Shown: positions 15,240-24,161, counted from the stretch's first letter. The stretch is DNA of 37,444 nt from CAYVUV01 sp964455095 (GCA_964455095.1 CAYVUV010000282.1:1-37444), one strand, 5' to 3'. Notes: a model not told the origin generated them from the sequence alone. Translations and numbers: made by a program.

Positions 15240-16316
15240 ATGCGCCGCGAGCAGCTCTTCGCCGCATTTTTCTTCGCGGCCTTTCTCTATCTGCTGTACC
15301 AGTTCGTCATCCTGCTCTCCTACTTCGTCGGCCCGCTGAGCTGGGCGGCGCTCCTGGCGCTCATGTTCTACCCGGTCCATCGCCGCCTGGTCGGCGTCCT
15401 GCGGCAGCGCGAGGGCCTGGCGGCGTTCCTGCTCACGACCGCGATCATCCTGGTGGTCATCGCGCCGACCATCTCGCTCACCGCCGTGCTGACCACGCAG
15501 TCGGTCGAGCTGTACCAGGAGGTGAAAGTCTTCGTCGAGGGCGGACGTCTCAACGAGCTGATGCAGCGCGTCGCCGACAGCCGCGCCGGCGGACTGTGGC
15601 AACGGCTGATCCCGCAGCTCGAGCTGTGGCATGTCGATCTCGCCGGGCTGGCACTGAAGACGAGCAACGCGGTGAGCGGCTTCCTGGTCGCGCAGGCGCC
15701 GGCGGCCGCCGCCAACGTGCTGCGCTTCGTAGTCAATTTCTTCCTCACCACCTTCGCCCTGTTTTTTTTCTTCCGCGACGGCACCCGCATGGTGCGCAGC
15801 GTGCGCGACCTGATTCCGATGGAGCCGTTGCACAAGGACGCCATCCTGACGCGGCTCTACGAGACCCTGTCCGCCGTCGTGCAGGGGACCCTGTTGACCG
15901 CCGCCGTGCAGGGCTTCCTCGCCGGGGTGGGGTTCTCGATTCTCAGCGTGCCGTTTGCCATCCTGCTCGGCGGCGCGACGGCGTTTCTCTCACTGGTGCC
16001 GTTCGGCGGCCCACTGGTGTGGATCGGGGTGGCCCTCTACCTGACGGCGATCGAGGCCTACACGCGCGCCCTCGTGATGGTGGTGTGGGGCGTGCTGATC
16101 ATCGGCACCGCCGACAATTTCATCCGCCCGCTGATCATCGGCGGCCGCACGCAGATCCCCACCATCGTCCTGTTCTTCGGCATCCTGGGCGGTTTGCAGG
16201 CCTACGGCTTCCTCGGCCTGTTTCTCGGCCCGGCGCTGATCGCCATCCTGGTCGCCTTCATCCGCATCTACCGCGAGGAATACACGCTCAACGCGGCGCC
16301 GCCGGCGCGACGCTGA
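15240..16316 (+). CDS. AI-2E family transporter
   Basis: A 358-residue inner-membrane permease of the AI-2E (TqsA/PerM/YdiK) family with about eight hydrophobic segments. Visible hallmarks: an N-terminal pair of helices (LYLLYQFVILLSYFVGPLSW), the FFLTTFALFFFFRDG helix ending in R-D-G, the VQGFLAGVGFSILSVP segment, ALLGG-like LLGGATAFLSLVPFGGPLVW and the C-terminal DNFIRPLIIGGR followed by ILGGLQAYGFLGLFLGP. Members export or import small molecules; autoinducer-2 transport is proven for very few, and Na+/H+ exchange is reported for others. Substrate is unknown here. The ATG at 15240 is divergent from uvrC by 91 bases. Confidence 0.92.
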   Translation: MRREQLFAAFFFAAFLYLLYQFVILLSYFVGPLSWAALLALMFYPVHRRLVGVLRQREGLAAFLLTTAIILVVIAPTISLTAVLTTQSVELYQEVKVFVEGGRLNELMQRVADSRAGGLWQRLIPQLELWHVDLAGLALKTSNAVSGFLVAQAPAAAANVLRFVVNFFLTTFALFFFFRDGTRMVRSVRDLIPMEPLHKDAILTRLYETLSAVVQGTLLTAAVQGFLAGVGFSILSVPFAILLGGATAFLSLVPFGGPLVWIGVALYLTAIEAYTRALVMVVWGVLIIGTADNFIRPLIIGGRTQIPTIVLFFGILGGLQAYGFLGLFLGPALIAILVAFIRIYREEYTLNAAPPARR

Positions 16317-16370
16317 ATCCGCGCGGACATGTTATCGTCGCCCTTTCACCCGACTGACACGGAGGCACGA

Positions 16371-17147
16371 GTGTACAGACTTCCCGCAACCCCGCTGACG
16401 CATCGCATCGCCGCGGCGCTCCTCGCCGCGGCACTCGTCGGATCGAGCGCCTGCTCCTCGGATTCGACGCAGCCCCCGCCGCAAGCGCCGGTGACACCGG
16501 TCGACGCCGCCACCGCCGGCCGCATCCAGGTCGAGGTGGCCTACACTGGCACCGTCCCCGCGCCCAAGGCGCTCAACATGAGCGCTACCCCGATGTGCGC
16601 GGCAGCGCATCCCGAACCGGTCAGCGACGACGCACTGCTCGTGCGCGACGGCCACCTCAGCAACGCCGTCGTGTGGATCAAGAGCGGCCTCGGCGACCGC
16701 GCCTTCCCGGTTCCGAACGAGGCGATCAAGATCGACCAGCGCGGCTGTCTCTATCACCCGCGCGTGGCGGCGGTGATGGTCGGGCAGGCCGTCGAGTTCG
16801 TCAACAGTGATCCCGAACCGCACAACGTCCACGGCCGCCCCGAGACGATCAAGCCGTGGAACTTCATGATGAGCCGCCAGAACGCCTCGCGCACGCTGTA
16901 CTTCGACAAGCCCGAGGTCGGCATCCGTGTCGGCTGCGATATCCACCCGTGGATGGTCGCCTACATGACGGTGCTGCCACACCCATACTTCGCCGTCACC
17001 GCAGCCGACGGCTCGGTGACGTTGCCGAACGTCCCGCCCGGCGACTACGTCGTCGCCGTCTGGCACGAGAAGCTGGGCCTCAAGGAACAAGCCGTCTCGC
17101 TGGCGCCGAGCGCCACCGCAAAGGTGCAGTTCGCCTACGCCGGCTGA
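16371..17147 (+). CDS. Cupredoxin-like lipoprotein (methylamine-utilisation-type)
   Basis: A 258-residue exported protein. The GTG start has GGAGG 6 bases upstream; an upstream ATG in the same frame lacks a site. Residues 1-27 look like a lipoprotein signal (AALLAAALVGSSAC, acylated Cys28). The core at about 115-210 is cupredoxin-like: VGQAVEFVNSDPEPHNVHG (His151, His154) and GIRVGCDIHPWMVAYM (Cys189, His192, Met195 or Met199) fit a type-1 copper site. The C-terminus, TAADGSVTLPNVPPGDYVVA, is a carboxypeptidase-regulatory-like beta module. It probably carries electrons or binds copper in the periplasm. It follows the AI-2E gene by 54 bases and ends at a strong terminator. Confidence 0.85.
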   Translation: MYRLPATPLTHRIAAALLAAALVGSSACSSDSTQPPPQAPVTPVDAATAGRIQVEVAYTGTVPAPKALNMSATPMCAAAHPEPVSDDALLVRDGHLSNAVVWIKSGLGDRAFPVPNEAIKIDQRGCLYHPRVAAVMVGQAVEFVNSDPEPHNVHGRPETIKPWNFMMSRQNASRTLYFDKPEVGIRVGCDIHPWMVAYMTVLPHPYFAVTAADGSVTLPNVPPGDYVVAVWHEKLGLKEQAVSLAPSATAKVQFAYAG

Positions 17148-17167
17148 AGTCGGCCGCGCCAAAACAG

Positions 17168-17206
17168 AAACGGGGCGGCACCCCATGCTGGGATGCCGCC
17201 CCGTTT
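17168..17206. terminator. Bidirectional intrinsic terminator
   Basis: Arms 17168-17185 and 17189-17206 pair over 18 positions with one mismatch around the loop TGC. The G:C core is flanked by A-run and T-run, giving four T after the stem on the plus strand and a T-rich tract on the minus strand. It lies between the converging cupredoxin-like and PuuD-like genes and can serve both. Confidence 0.85.
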
Positions 17207-17229
17207 TACCGCGAGAGCGCGCGCCGCGC

Positions 17230-17976
17230 TCAGAATCCCTTGACGGTCGCCGCCTTCGTGTACAGCCAGTACACCGCACCCCAACCGACGAGAATCACCA
17301 GCGTCAGAAAGATCGGGTTCGACGCCCAGATGGCGTGCTGGCTGATCATGGTGAAGACCAGCGGCACCGACATGTAGGTGTTGTGCCGCGAGCGCAGACC
17401 GGCCAGCGCGACCAGCGCCGGGTCGGGCGCCTGCCCGGCCTTGGTGGCGGTGATGATCTTCTGCTGCGAGGGCCAGATGCGGAACCACACGTTGAAGGCC
17501 ATGATGGTGCCGAACATCGCGCCGAGGTGGATCGAATAGCCGCGGAAGCTGAAGCCGGCGTAGTCGAGAAAGAAGACCACCGCGGTGGCGAGGATGACGC
17601 CGCCGATGAAGCCGTTGCGCAGATCGGCCAGCGCGGTCTTGTACAGCACGTCGTAGACGAACACGCCGAGGAAGACGATCGCCAGGCCGATGAACGACAT
17701 CACCCCCCACTGGCCATCATCGAAGACCAGGCCGGAGTGGTAGTACACCAACAGCAGCAACAGCACGCCGGTGACCCAGGTGTACGCCGCGCCCCAGCGG
17801 AACCAGTACAGCGCGCGCGGCATCAACTCCGGCACGACCTTCTTCTTGGTCTCGCCGTCCATTGTCGGCGCGAAGCCCGAGTTCACGAAGTTGAAGAAGT
17901 ACAGCAGGCCAATCCACGTGATGCCCGCGACGACGTGAATCCAGCGAAAAATCGACTCGATCAACTGGTTTTCCAT
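17230..17976 (-). CDS. PuuD-like (urate oxidase N-terminal family) membrane protein
   Basis: A 248-residue membrane protein with about seven helices. It opens with FRWIHVVAGITWIGLLYFFN and continues with PRALYWFRWGAAYTWVTGV and SIHLGAMFGTIMAFNVWFRI, features of the family called urate oxidase N-terminal or urate hydroxylase PuuD. The conserved His residues in helices (WIHVVAG, YSIHLGA, SRHNTYMS, SQHAIWASN) look like heme ligands. PuuD proper has a C-terminal cytochrome c domain; here the protein ends after the last helix (VYWLYTKAATVKGF), so that domain is absent. Function is probably a membrane redox protein; urate oxidation is not supported by context. The start is the ATG at 17974-17976. 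Confidence 0.85.
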   Translation of the reverse strand: MENQLIESIFRWIHVVAGITWIGLLYFFNFVNSGFAPTMDGETKKKVVPELMPRALYWFRWGAAYTWVTGVLLLLLVYYHSGLVFDDGQWGVMSFIGLAIVFLGVFVYDVLYKTALADLRNGFIGGVILATAVVFFLDYAGFSFRGYSIHLGAMFGTIMAFNVWFRIWPSQQKIITATKAGQAPDPALVALAGLRSRHNTYMSVPLVFTMISQHAIWASNPIFLTLVILVGWGAVYWLYTKAATVKGF

Positions 17977-18060
17977 CTCAGCCTCCCCGGTTGGATCGCG
18001 CAGCGATCGGCGAAGTGGCCGTCTTCGACAGTCCACTTCCGGTAGCAAAAAAGTGCCTTG

Positions 18061-18089
18061 GATCTAGGCAGTAGCCGACTTTTTGTCAA
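18061..18089 (-). promoter_or_regulatory. Candidate promoter of the PuuD-like gene
   Basis: On the minus strand TTGACA (18084-18089) contains the TGA stop of the MFS gene; 17 bases on comes TAGATC (18061-18066). The -35 is perfect and the spacing ideal; the -10 is weak. An 84-base leader follows, containing an inverted repeat GAAGTGG/CCACTTC (18012-18039). Confidence 0.42.
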
Positions 18090-19345
18090 GCCACCCGAGG
18101 GCGTCGGGCCGCGCCGCGCGGACGTGCCCGGCTGTCCAACCCCATGACACACGCCATCGCCGCGAGATTCGCCACCGCGATCAGCGCGAAGGCGGGCACG
18201 TAGGTGCCGGTGCGGTCGCGCACCGCCCCCGCGAGGGGAATCGACACCGCCTGCATGCCGACCAGGAACGGGTTCATCCACCCCGCGATGCTGCCGTAGT
18301 GCAGGCGGCCGAAACACTCGCCGATGATCGTCGCCAGCAACGTGGCGTTGCCGCCCATCGCGAAGCCGTAGAGCACGACATACAGCGCCAGCATCGGCCA
18401 GGTCCACGTCGCCAGCAACACCACCATGCCCACCGTCTGCAACGCGAAGCATCCCAGAATGACCTGCCGGTGCCCGAAGCGATCGAGCAGCGCGCCGAAA
18501 CCGAGCTTGCCGATCACGCCGACGCCGGCCGTCGCACCCAGCACCCACGACGCCTCGGCCGCCGTGAAGCCGCGGTCGCGCAGGTACGGAATCTGATGCA
18601 GCAGTGTCGCCGACAGGCCGGTGATGGTGAGTCCGAAGGCGGCGGTAATCAGCCAGAAGTTGCGGTGCCGAATCGCCTGCGCCGGCGTCCACGAGCGCTC
18701 CGTCTCCCAGTGCAGATCGATGCCGCCCACCGTCGGCGGGCCGAGCCCGTCGGGCAACACGCCCATCGATTCCGGCGAGCGGCGCATGAACAGCGCCACC
18801 GGCGGTACCACCAGGACGAGGATCAACCCGCCGAGGATCGCGAACGTGTCGCGCCAGCCGTAGTGGTCGATCAGGAACTGGGTCAACGGCACGAACACCA
18901 CGCCGCCCATCGAGATGCCGGCGGTGGCGATGCCGAGCGCGCGGCCGCGGCGGCGCACGAACCATCGCGCCACCGCGGCGTTGCTCGGCAGCGTGCCGAG
19001 CGCCATGGCGCCCAGCGAGACCAGTCCGCCCATGAGCACATAGAACCCGCGCAGCGAGTCGATGTCGCGCAGCAACACGAAGCCGAGCGCCATGGCCACG
19101 GCGCCGAACAGCTGCGCCGGGCGCGGGCCGAAGCGATCGACGACGCGGCCGACGATCGGCGAGTACAGCGCGCCGCACAGCGACACCAGCGAGAAGCCGA
19201 GCGACACCTCGGCGCGGCTCCAGCCGAAGTGCTCGGTGAGCGAGTTGAGAAACACGCCGAAGCTGTAGAAGACGATGCCGGTGGTGACGCAGTGCGTGAG
19301 AAACGCGACCGCGACGATGCGCCAGCCGTAGTAGCGCTGACTCAT
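18086..19345 (-). CDS. Major facilitator superfamily transporter (OFA/monocarboxylate type)
   Basis: A 419-residue secondary transporter with about twelve helices. The MFS loop 2-3 motif is GRVVDRFGPRPAQLFGA, with the matching motif in the second half, GALLDRFGHRQVILG. N-terminal YYGWRIVAVAFLTHCVTTG and the short helix-1 sequence FYSFGVFLNSLTEHFGWSRA are typical of the oxalate:formate antiporter/monocarboxylate family. The substrate is probably a small organic acid; this is inference. The ATG at 19343-19345 is chosen over an upstream start that gives an Arg-rich, non-hydrophobic leader. It is divergent from the glycoside hydrolase gene. Confidence 0.9.
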   Translation of the reverse strand: MSQRYYGWRIVAVAFLTHCVTTGIVFYSFGVFLNSLTEHFGWSRAEVSLGFSLVSLCGALYSPIVGRVVDRFGPRPAQLFGAVAMALGFVLLRDIDSLRGFYVLMGGLVSLGAMALGTLPSNAAVARWFVRRRGRALGIATAGISMGGVVFVPLTQFLIDHYGWRDTFAILGGLILVLVVPPVALFMRRSPESMGVLPDGLGPPTVGGIDLHWETERSWTPAQAIRHRNFWLITAAFGLTITGLSATLLHQIPYLRDRGFTAAEASWVLGATAGVGVIGKLGFGALLDRFGHRQVILGCFALQTVGMVVLLATWTWPMLALYVVLYGFAMGGNATLLATIIGECFGRLHYGSIAGWMNPFLVGMQAVSIPLAGAVRDRTGTYVPAFALIAVANLAAMACVMGLDSRARPRGAARRPRVA

Positions 19346-19465
19346 CGCGCGCGCTGGGAAGGAGTGGACACGACGGCGGTGCGCTAGCCGAATCGACCCC
19401 GCCCCGCAACCGGCGCGCCGCACCCTCCTTGCGGGCGGCGGCGCAAGACTGATACCTGACCAGCG

Positions 19466-21856
19466 GTGAGCCCCAGGAAGCTGCTACTGCCTGTCGCGGC
19501 CGCCGTGCTGATCGCTGCGGCCGTGTTCTATGCCAAGCGGCCGACCGGCCCGCCGCCGCAGCCGACGCCGGCCCCCGCGGTCGCCGAAGCGGGGCCGCCC
19601 GCCTTCGCGCGCTGGCTGAAGTTCGAGCCCGCCGAGCTGGCGCAGCGCGCCGCCCTGGGAAACTTCTACCTCGACGGCATGCTCGGCCATCAGGTCTTTC
19701 GCATGCCGCCGCGCGGGCTGCACCCGGAGCTGGCGCGCCAGCTGCTTCTCGACGACGACCGCCTGCTGCTCTCGTCGGGCCGCCGCTTGTGGAACAAGGA
19801 GCTGCAGCCGCAGCCGGGGCTGGTGGGCGATTTTTGTTATCTGCACTCGACCTACTGCCTCAAGCGCCTCTTCGAGGTCTCCTTCGCCATCGACGGCGCG
19901 CCGGTGGTGATCTACGACAACCAGTACGCCATCGAGCGCTTCCCCAGCCACACGCGCGTGCACTACGAGCTGCCGGGCATCGCGATCGACGAGTACAAGT
20001 TCATCACCTACGACGACCGCGCCGTCGCCGTGTACGACGTGCGCGCCATGGACAAGCGCCCGCACACCGTCACGCTCGAAGTCGCCGCCCCCTATCCGCC
20101 CATGCCGGGTGGCGGCCAGGCGCCGAGCTTTCCGCTGCTCGGCGCCGGAACGTTGCAGGGCATGCCGCTCTTCCTCTACCTCGACGCACCGGGCTTTCAG
20201 CGCGTCCCCGCCGCCAGCATCATCCTGCAACGCCAGGTCGAGGTGCCGCCCGACGGCACGCCGCGCACCAGCACGGTCGCCGTGCGCTACGACAATACGG
20301 CGCGCGAAACGCCCGAGCGGCCGCTCGGTGACGACGCCCGCGTCGAGTACGCGCGCGAGTACAACCGCTGGTTCGCCGACAACGTGCCCTACTTCGACGC
20401 CTCCGATCCCGCCTTCAAGAAGATGTGGTACTACCGCTGGTGGATCGTGCGCTTTCACCTCGTCGAGGCGACGGCGCCCGACTTCGATGGCTTCGTGTTC
20501 TATGAGGGTAAGCTCGGCTTCGACAACCTCATCGGCTTCGCCGTGCCGGCCCAGCTCAAGGAGCTGACCTACCTGCGCGATCCGCGCTTCGGCCTCTCGC
20601 AGGCGCGCAACAGCTACCGCAATCGCGCTCCCAACGGCGCCGTCGTCGATCCGCCCGGCAGCCCGTACTGGGGCGAAACCTATTCGCAGTGGAGCGCCAT
20701 GGCGCTGGCCGAGTTCCACCGCGTCCACCCGATCCCGCGCCAGACCCTCACCGAGTTGCTGCCGGAGATGGCCGCCGACGTGCGCGCCTGGCTCACGGCG
20801 TACGATCAGGACGGTGATGGCTTGCCCGAACGCGACCGGCCGCGGGTGACCGGCTACGATCTCGACATTCTCTCGTACTGGTACTTCAACGACACCAAGC
20901 TCGATATCCGCGCCGTGCCGCCGGCGCTGGAGCGCGCCGACTTCGCCAGTTTCGTCTATGCCAACGCGGTCGGCGTCGCCGAGCTCGCCGCGGCCGCCGG
21001 CGATACCGGCCTCGCGCAGGAGTTCACGACCACGGCCGAACGCGTCCGCACGGCCGCGCTGGCCCACCTGTGGGACGACGGCGACCACTTCTTCTATCCG
21101 CAGCGCGCCTCCGACGACACGCGCATACCGATTCGCGAGCTGCACGGGTTGTTCCCGTTCATGGCGCTGCTCGCTCCGGACGAGCCGCGCTACACGGCGG
21201 CGCTGGCCAACCTGGTCGACCCGAACGAGTTCTGGTCGCGTTTTCCGCCGGTGATCACCAGCCAGCGCCACTACCGCACCTGGACCTGGGAGATGGACGG
21301 CCTGACGCGCAACATCGCCCCGCACCCGATCAGCATGGGCGCGCGCACGCTGCTGCAGGCGGTCAAGCACTACCACGGTCATCCGATCACGGCCGACCAC
21401 TTCATGGAGCTGATGACGCGCTACAACGACCTGGTCTACCCGGGGGTGCACCCCAACGACCCGCTGTGGCGCCCCAACGTGCACGAGTACTACTCGAAGT
21501 GGGAGCCGCACGCCCAATCCGACCGGCCCAAACCGTCGGACATCTCGCACGACTTCCATTCCATGTATCTGTCGCTCATCGTCGAGGGCGCCGTCGGCCT
21601 GACGCCGCGCAACGACGAGATCATCGAGCTGCAGCCGATGGCGCGGCAGTGGACGTACTTCGCGCTCGACCGGCTGCGCTACCGCGGTCACGACCTGACC
21701 GTAATATGGGACCAGCCCGACGGCCAGGTGCGTTACGCCGGGTACCCGGAGGGATTCTCGCTCTACATCGACGACCAGCTGGCCTTTACCCAGCCGGCCC
21801 TGGCGCACGTGCGCTACGACCCCACCCACCGCTCCGTCGAAGTCGTCGCCGAGTAG
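19466..21856 (+). CDS. Exported alpha/alpha-toroid glycoside hydrolase (GH63/MGH1-like)
   Basis: A 796-residue protein from a GTG start. Residues 5-22 form a signal anchor (LLLPVAAAVLIAAAVFYA), then a Pro-rich linker. A beta-rich N-terminal region is followed by an (alpha/alpha)6 toroid: WYYRWWIVRFHLVEA, GFDNLIGFAVPAQLKEL, WGETYSQWSAMALAEF, an EF-hand-like DQDGDGLPERD (about 447-457), NAVGVAELAAAAGD, TWTWEMDGLTRNI and HDFHSMYLSLIVEGAVGLTP (about 695-714). The last motif matches the C-terminal helix of mannosylglycerate-hydrolase-type GH63 relatives. It ends with a beta strand module. The substrate could be a glycan or compatible-solute glycoside in the periplasm. Catalytic acids are not assigned with certainty. 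Confidence 0.78.
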   Translation: MSPRKLLLPVAAAVLIAAAVFYAKRPTGPPPQPTPAPAVAEAGPPAFARWLKFEPAELAQRAALGNFYLDGMLGHQVFRMPPRGLHPELARQLLLDDDRLLLSSGRRLWNKELQPQPGLVGDFCYLHSTYCLKRLFEVSFAIDGAPVVIYDNQYAIERFPSHTRVHYELPGIAIDEYKFITYDDRAVAVYDVRAMDKRPHTVTLEVAAPYPPMPGGGQAPSFPLLGAGTLQGMPLFLYLDAPGFQRVPAASIILQRQVEVPPDGTPRTSTVAVRYDNTARETPERPLGDDARVEYAREYNRWFADNVPYFDASDPAFKKMWYYRWWIVRFHLVEATAPDFDGFVFYEGKLGFDNLIGFAVPAQLKELTYLRDPRFGLSQARNSYRNRAPNGAVVDPPGSPYWGETYSQWSAMALAEFHRVHPIPRQTLTELLPEMAADVRAWLTAYDQDGDGLPERDRPRVTGYDLDILSYWYFNDTKLDIRAVPPALERADFASFVYANAVGVAELAAAAGDTGLAQEFTTTAERVRTAALAHLWDDGDHFFYPQRASDDTRIPIRELHGLFPFMALLAPDEPRYTAALANLVDPNEFWSRFPPVITSQRHYRTWTWEMDGLTRNIAPHPISMGARTLLQAVKHYHGHPITADHFMELMTRYNDLVYPGVHPNDPLWRPNVHEYYSKWEPHAQSDRPKPSDISHDFHSMYLSLIVEGAVGLTPRNDEIIELQPMARQWTYFALDRLRYRGHDLTVIWDQPDGQVRYAGYPEGFSLYIDDQLAFTQPALAHVRYDPTHRSVEVVAE

Positions 21857-21867
21857 ATCGATCGCGC

Positions 21868-22581
21868 TCAGCGCACCAGCGAGCCCAGCTCCGCTTCGGA
21901 GGCGCGATCCGACGGGTCGATCTGCAGCGCGCGCATGAACTCCCCGATCGCCACGTCGTCGAGCCCCTGGCGCTTGTAGTTCAGCCCCAGGTGATAGTGG
22001 GACGCCCCGTCATTGGGGTTGGCCTCGACCACCCGCGTAAAGGCCTCGATCGCCGGTTCGACCGCGCCCAGGCGCTCGTGGATGACGCCGATGTGGTAGA
22101 GGGCGATCACGTACCCGGGGTCGGCCTCGACCACGCGGGCAAACGTCTCCAGCGCCTCGTCGAGCCGTCCAAGGTGGAACAGCGAGCGCGCCAGGCGATA
22201 GATCGCCGGCACCGACGAGGGATTGTATTGCAGGGAGCGCCGACAGCTCGCCGCGCTATCGGCGAAACGGCCGCGCCGGTAGTAGCACACGGCGAGTTGG
22301 AAGTGCGCGTGTGCCAGCGTGTCGTCGAGCCCGGTCGCGCGCTGGAAGGCGGCAATCGCCTCCTCCAGTTGGCCGAGGTGGTAATAGGCCAGCCCGAGGC
22401 TGAAGTGCGCCTCGGCGTTCCTCGGGTCGTGCTCCAGCACGAGCAGGCAGCGGTCGCGGGCGCGCTCGGCCAGGCCGAGACGCATGTCGCGCTCAAACTG
22501 GTGTGGCCGGAGCGGAAAGCCGCAATTTTTGCAGTAGTTGTGGTCGGCGGCATTGGCGACGCGGCACTCGGGGCAATCCAT
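21868..22581 (-). CDS. Zinc-ribbon TPR protein
   Basis: A 237-residue protein. The N-terminus is a zinc ribbon with Cys3, Cys6, Cys17 and Cys20 (CPEC then CKNCG). The rest is five to six tetratricopeptide repeats of 34 residues, for example AEAHFSLGLAYYHLGQLEEA, AHAHFQLAVCYYRRGRFADS, YVIALYHIGVIHERLGAVEP and GASHYHLGLNYKRQGLDDVA. TPR arrays bind peptides and build complexes; no enzyme is present. It is cytoplasmic, since no signal peptide is seen. It converges on the glycoside hydrolase gene with 11 bases between stops and is divergent from the Lpp-like gene. Partner and process are unknown. Confidence 0.88.
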   Translation of the reverse strand: MDCPECRVANAADHNYCKNCGFPLRPHQFERDMRLGLAERARDRCLLVLEHDPRNAEAHFSLGLAYYHLGQLEEAIAAFQRATGLDDTLAHAHFQLAVCYYRRGRFADSAASCRRSLQYNPSSVPAIYRLARSLFHLGRLDEALETFARVVEADPGYVIALYHIGVIHERLGAVEPAIEAFTRVVEANPNDGASHYHLGLNYKRQGLDDVAIGEFMRALQIDPSDRASEAELGSLVR

Positions 22582-22779
22582 CCGTCACCTCCCGACTGAG
22601 GACGGGATCATTGTCACGCCGCGCCCGCCCGGTTGCAAGCCTGGCCCCCGGTGAGGCCAATCAGGACTGCCCGGGCCGGCGGTTTTGGTTGTTGACGCTT
22701 GCGGCGCGAGTAATTTTGTGGAATGTAACGGGCTCGGTGGTGCCCAGGTAACCTAATGGTAGGAAGGAGGTACAGCGGA

Positions 22780-23037
22780 ATGAAGACTTCAAAGACAGGG
22801 GTTGCGATCGCTGTTCTTGGTTTGACGCTCGTCGCCGGTGCGACCAGCGGCTGTGCGGCCAAGAAGGCGGAGATCGACCCCGCCCAGATGGCGCGGATCG
22901 AAGCAGCGGCTGGCAAGGCCGAAGGCGCGGCCAACAAGGCCGAGGCAGCGGCTCGCAGCGCGGCCGAAGCGGCGCAGCGCGCCGAGGCAGCGGCGATGAA
23001 GGCCGAGGCCATTTTCAGCAAGGGTCTGCGCAAGTAA
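22780..23037 (+). CDS. Lpp/OprI-like alanine-zipper outer-membrane lipoprotein
   Basis: An 85-residue lipoprotein: signal ending VAGATSGC, acylated Cys25. The mature part is a heptad coiled coil in perfect 7-residue register: KAEGAAN, KAEAAAR, SAAEAAQ, RAEAAAM, KAEAIFS. It ends LRK, like the RK of E. coli Lpp and the SRK of OprI, where the terminal Lys is joined to peptidoglycan. A strong GGAAGGAGGT site lies 9 bases before the ATG, and a terminator follows, so it should be highly expressed. The upstream ATG at 22756 lacks a site. The likely role is tethering the outer membrane to the cell wall. Confidence 0.88.
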   Translation: MKTSKTGVAIAVLGLTLVAGATSGCAAKKAEIDPAQMARIEAAAGKAEGAANKAEAAARSAAEAAQRAEAAAMKAEAIFSKGLRK

Positions 23038-23072
23038 TACCTTGCCGTCTGCGGACGGCACAGGCGTCAAAG

Positions 23073-23100
23073 GAGGCGATCCCAACGGATCGCCTCTTTT
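23073..23100 (+). terminator. Intrinsic terminator of the Lpp-like gene
   Basis: A perfect 10-bp stem GAGGCGATCC (23073-23082) with GGATCGCCTC (23087-23096), loop CAAC, then TTTT. A second small perfect hairpin, GCCGTC/GACGGC (23044-23059), precedes it just after the stop codon. Confidence 0.9.
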
Positions 23101-23126
23101 GCGTTGGAGGCCCCGACGACGCCGTC

Positions 23127-24161
23127 TCAGGACGGCGAACCGGCGAAAGTGACCATGGTCTTGATCGCCGCGCGATCGAGCGCCGCGGCGCGATAGGCCT
23201 CGGCCGCCTGCTCGAGCGGGAAGCGGTGCGTGACGACATGCTCCGCCCGCACCACCCCGGCCGCAATCAGCTCCAGTGCGGCTCGGGTGTCGAGCGGCCC
23301 ACACGAGTAGCTCGGGATCAGGCGCAGCTCGCGGAAGTAGAAGTCGAAGGTCGGCAGAGACAGGGTCGAGCCGGGCTCCGTGCCCATGAACTGAATCACC
23401 GTGCCGCCGCGCGCCGCACAGCGCAGCCCCTGCTCCAGCGCCACCACGGTCGCCGGGCCGGCGATGACGATCTCGGCCCCTTCGCCGTCGGTCAGCTCGA
23501 GCAGGCGCTCGGGCCAGTCCGCCGTCTGCGCTTCGATGACCTCGTCCGCCCCGAGTTGCCGCGCGCGAGCGCAGCGCCCCGCAATCAGATCGACGGCCAG
23601 AATCCGCCGCGCCCCCATGTGCCGCGCCAGGAGCACGTGCATTTGCCCCATGACACCGAGCCCGATGATCAGCACCGAGGCGCCCTCGACGCGGCCGGCG
23701 CGCCCCAGCGACTTGACCACGCACGCCAGCGGCTCCACCAGCGCCCCGTCCTCGTCCGACACGCCGTCAGGCAGCACCAGGGTATCGGTCAAGTTCGTCG
23801 CCGGGACCCGAAAGTACTCCGCCATGCCGCCCGGATCGATCTGCGAGGCGCGCCAGGTGGCGCATTGCACGAACTCGCCGCGCGCGCAGGCGCGGCACTG
23901 CCAGCAGGGAGCGTGGTGGTGCACGAAGACGCGGTCGCCGGGGCGAAAGCCCTCGACACCGGCGCCCACCGCGGCGATCTCGCCCACCGGCTCGTGACCG
24001 AAGACCAGCGGCGCCTTCTTGCGGATGTACCAGGGCACCACGTCGCCCGAACAGATGCCGCAGGCGCGCGCCCGCACCAGCGCTTCGCCGGGGCCGATGG
24101 CGGGGATGGCGGCTTCCTCGATGCGGACGTCGAGGAAGTCGTACAACCGCGCGACTTTCAT
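23127..24161 (-). CDS. Zinc-dependent alcohol dehydrogenase (MDR family), second of a pair
   Basis: A 344-residue medium-chain dehydrogenase. Catalytic zinc ligands are Cys37 in ACGICSGD and His-Glu in FGHEPVGEIAAVG. The structural zinc lobe has four Cys in CWQCRACARGEFVQC. The Rossmann loop is LIIGLGVMGQMHVLLARHMG, with Asp in LAVDLIAG favouring NAD. It resembles sorbitol or threonine dehydrogenases in build. Substrate is unknown. The ATG overlaps the stop of the next ADH (ATGA), and both proteins have 344 residues, so a tandem duplication and perhaps a heteromer is suggested. It may use the product of the other enzyme. Confidence 0.9.
   Translation of the reverse strand: MKVARLYDFLDVRIEEAAIPAIGPGEALVRARACGICSGDVVPWYIRKKAPLVFGHEPVGEIAAVGAGVEGFRPGDRVFVHHHAPCWQCRACARGEFVQCATWRASQIDPGGMAEYFRVPATNLTDTLVLPDGVSDEDGALVEPLACVVKSLGRAGRVEGASVLIIGLGVMGQMHVLLARHMGARRILAVDLIAGRCARARQLGADEVIEAQTADWPERLLELTDGEGAEIVIAGPATVVALEQGLRCAARGGTVIQFMGTEPGSTLSLPTFDFYFRELRLIPSYSCGPLDTRAALELIAAGVVRAEHVVTHRFPLEQAAEAYRAAALDRAAIKTMVTFAGSPS

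Noticed and set aside
19484..21829. A 781-codon open frame on the minus strand opposite the glycoside hydrolase
   Set aside because: Its sequence is low-complexity Val/Arg/Gly/His with no domain, and the plus-strand frame has signal anchor, repeats and family motifs.
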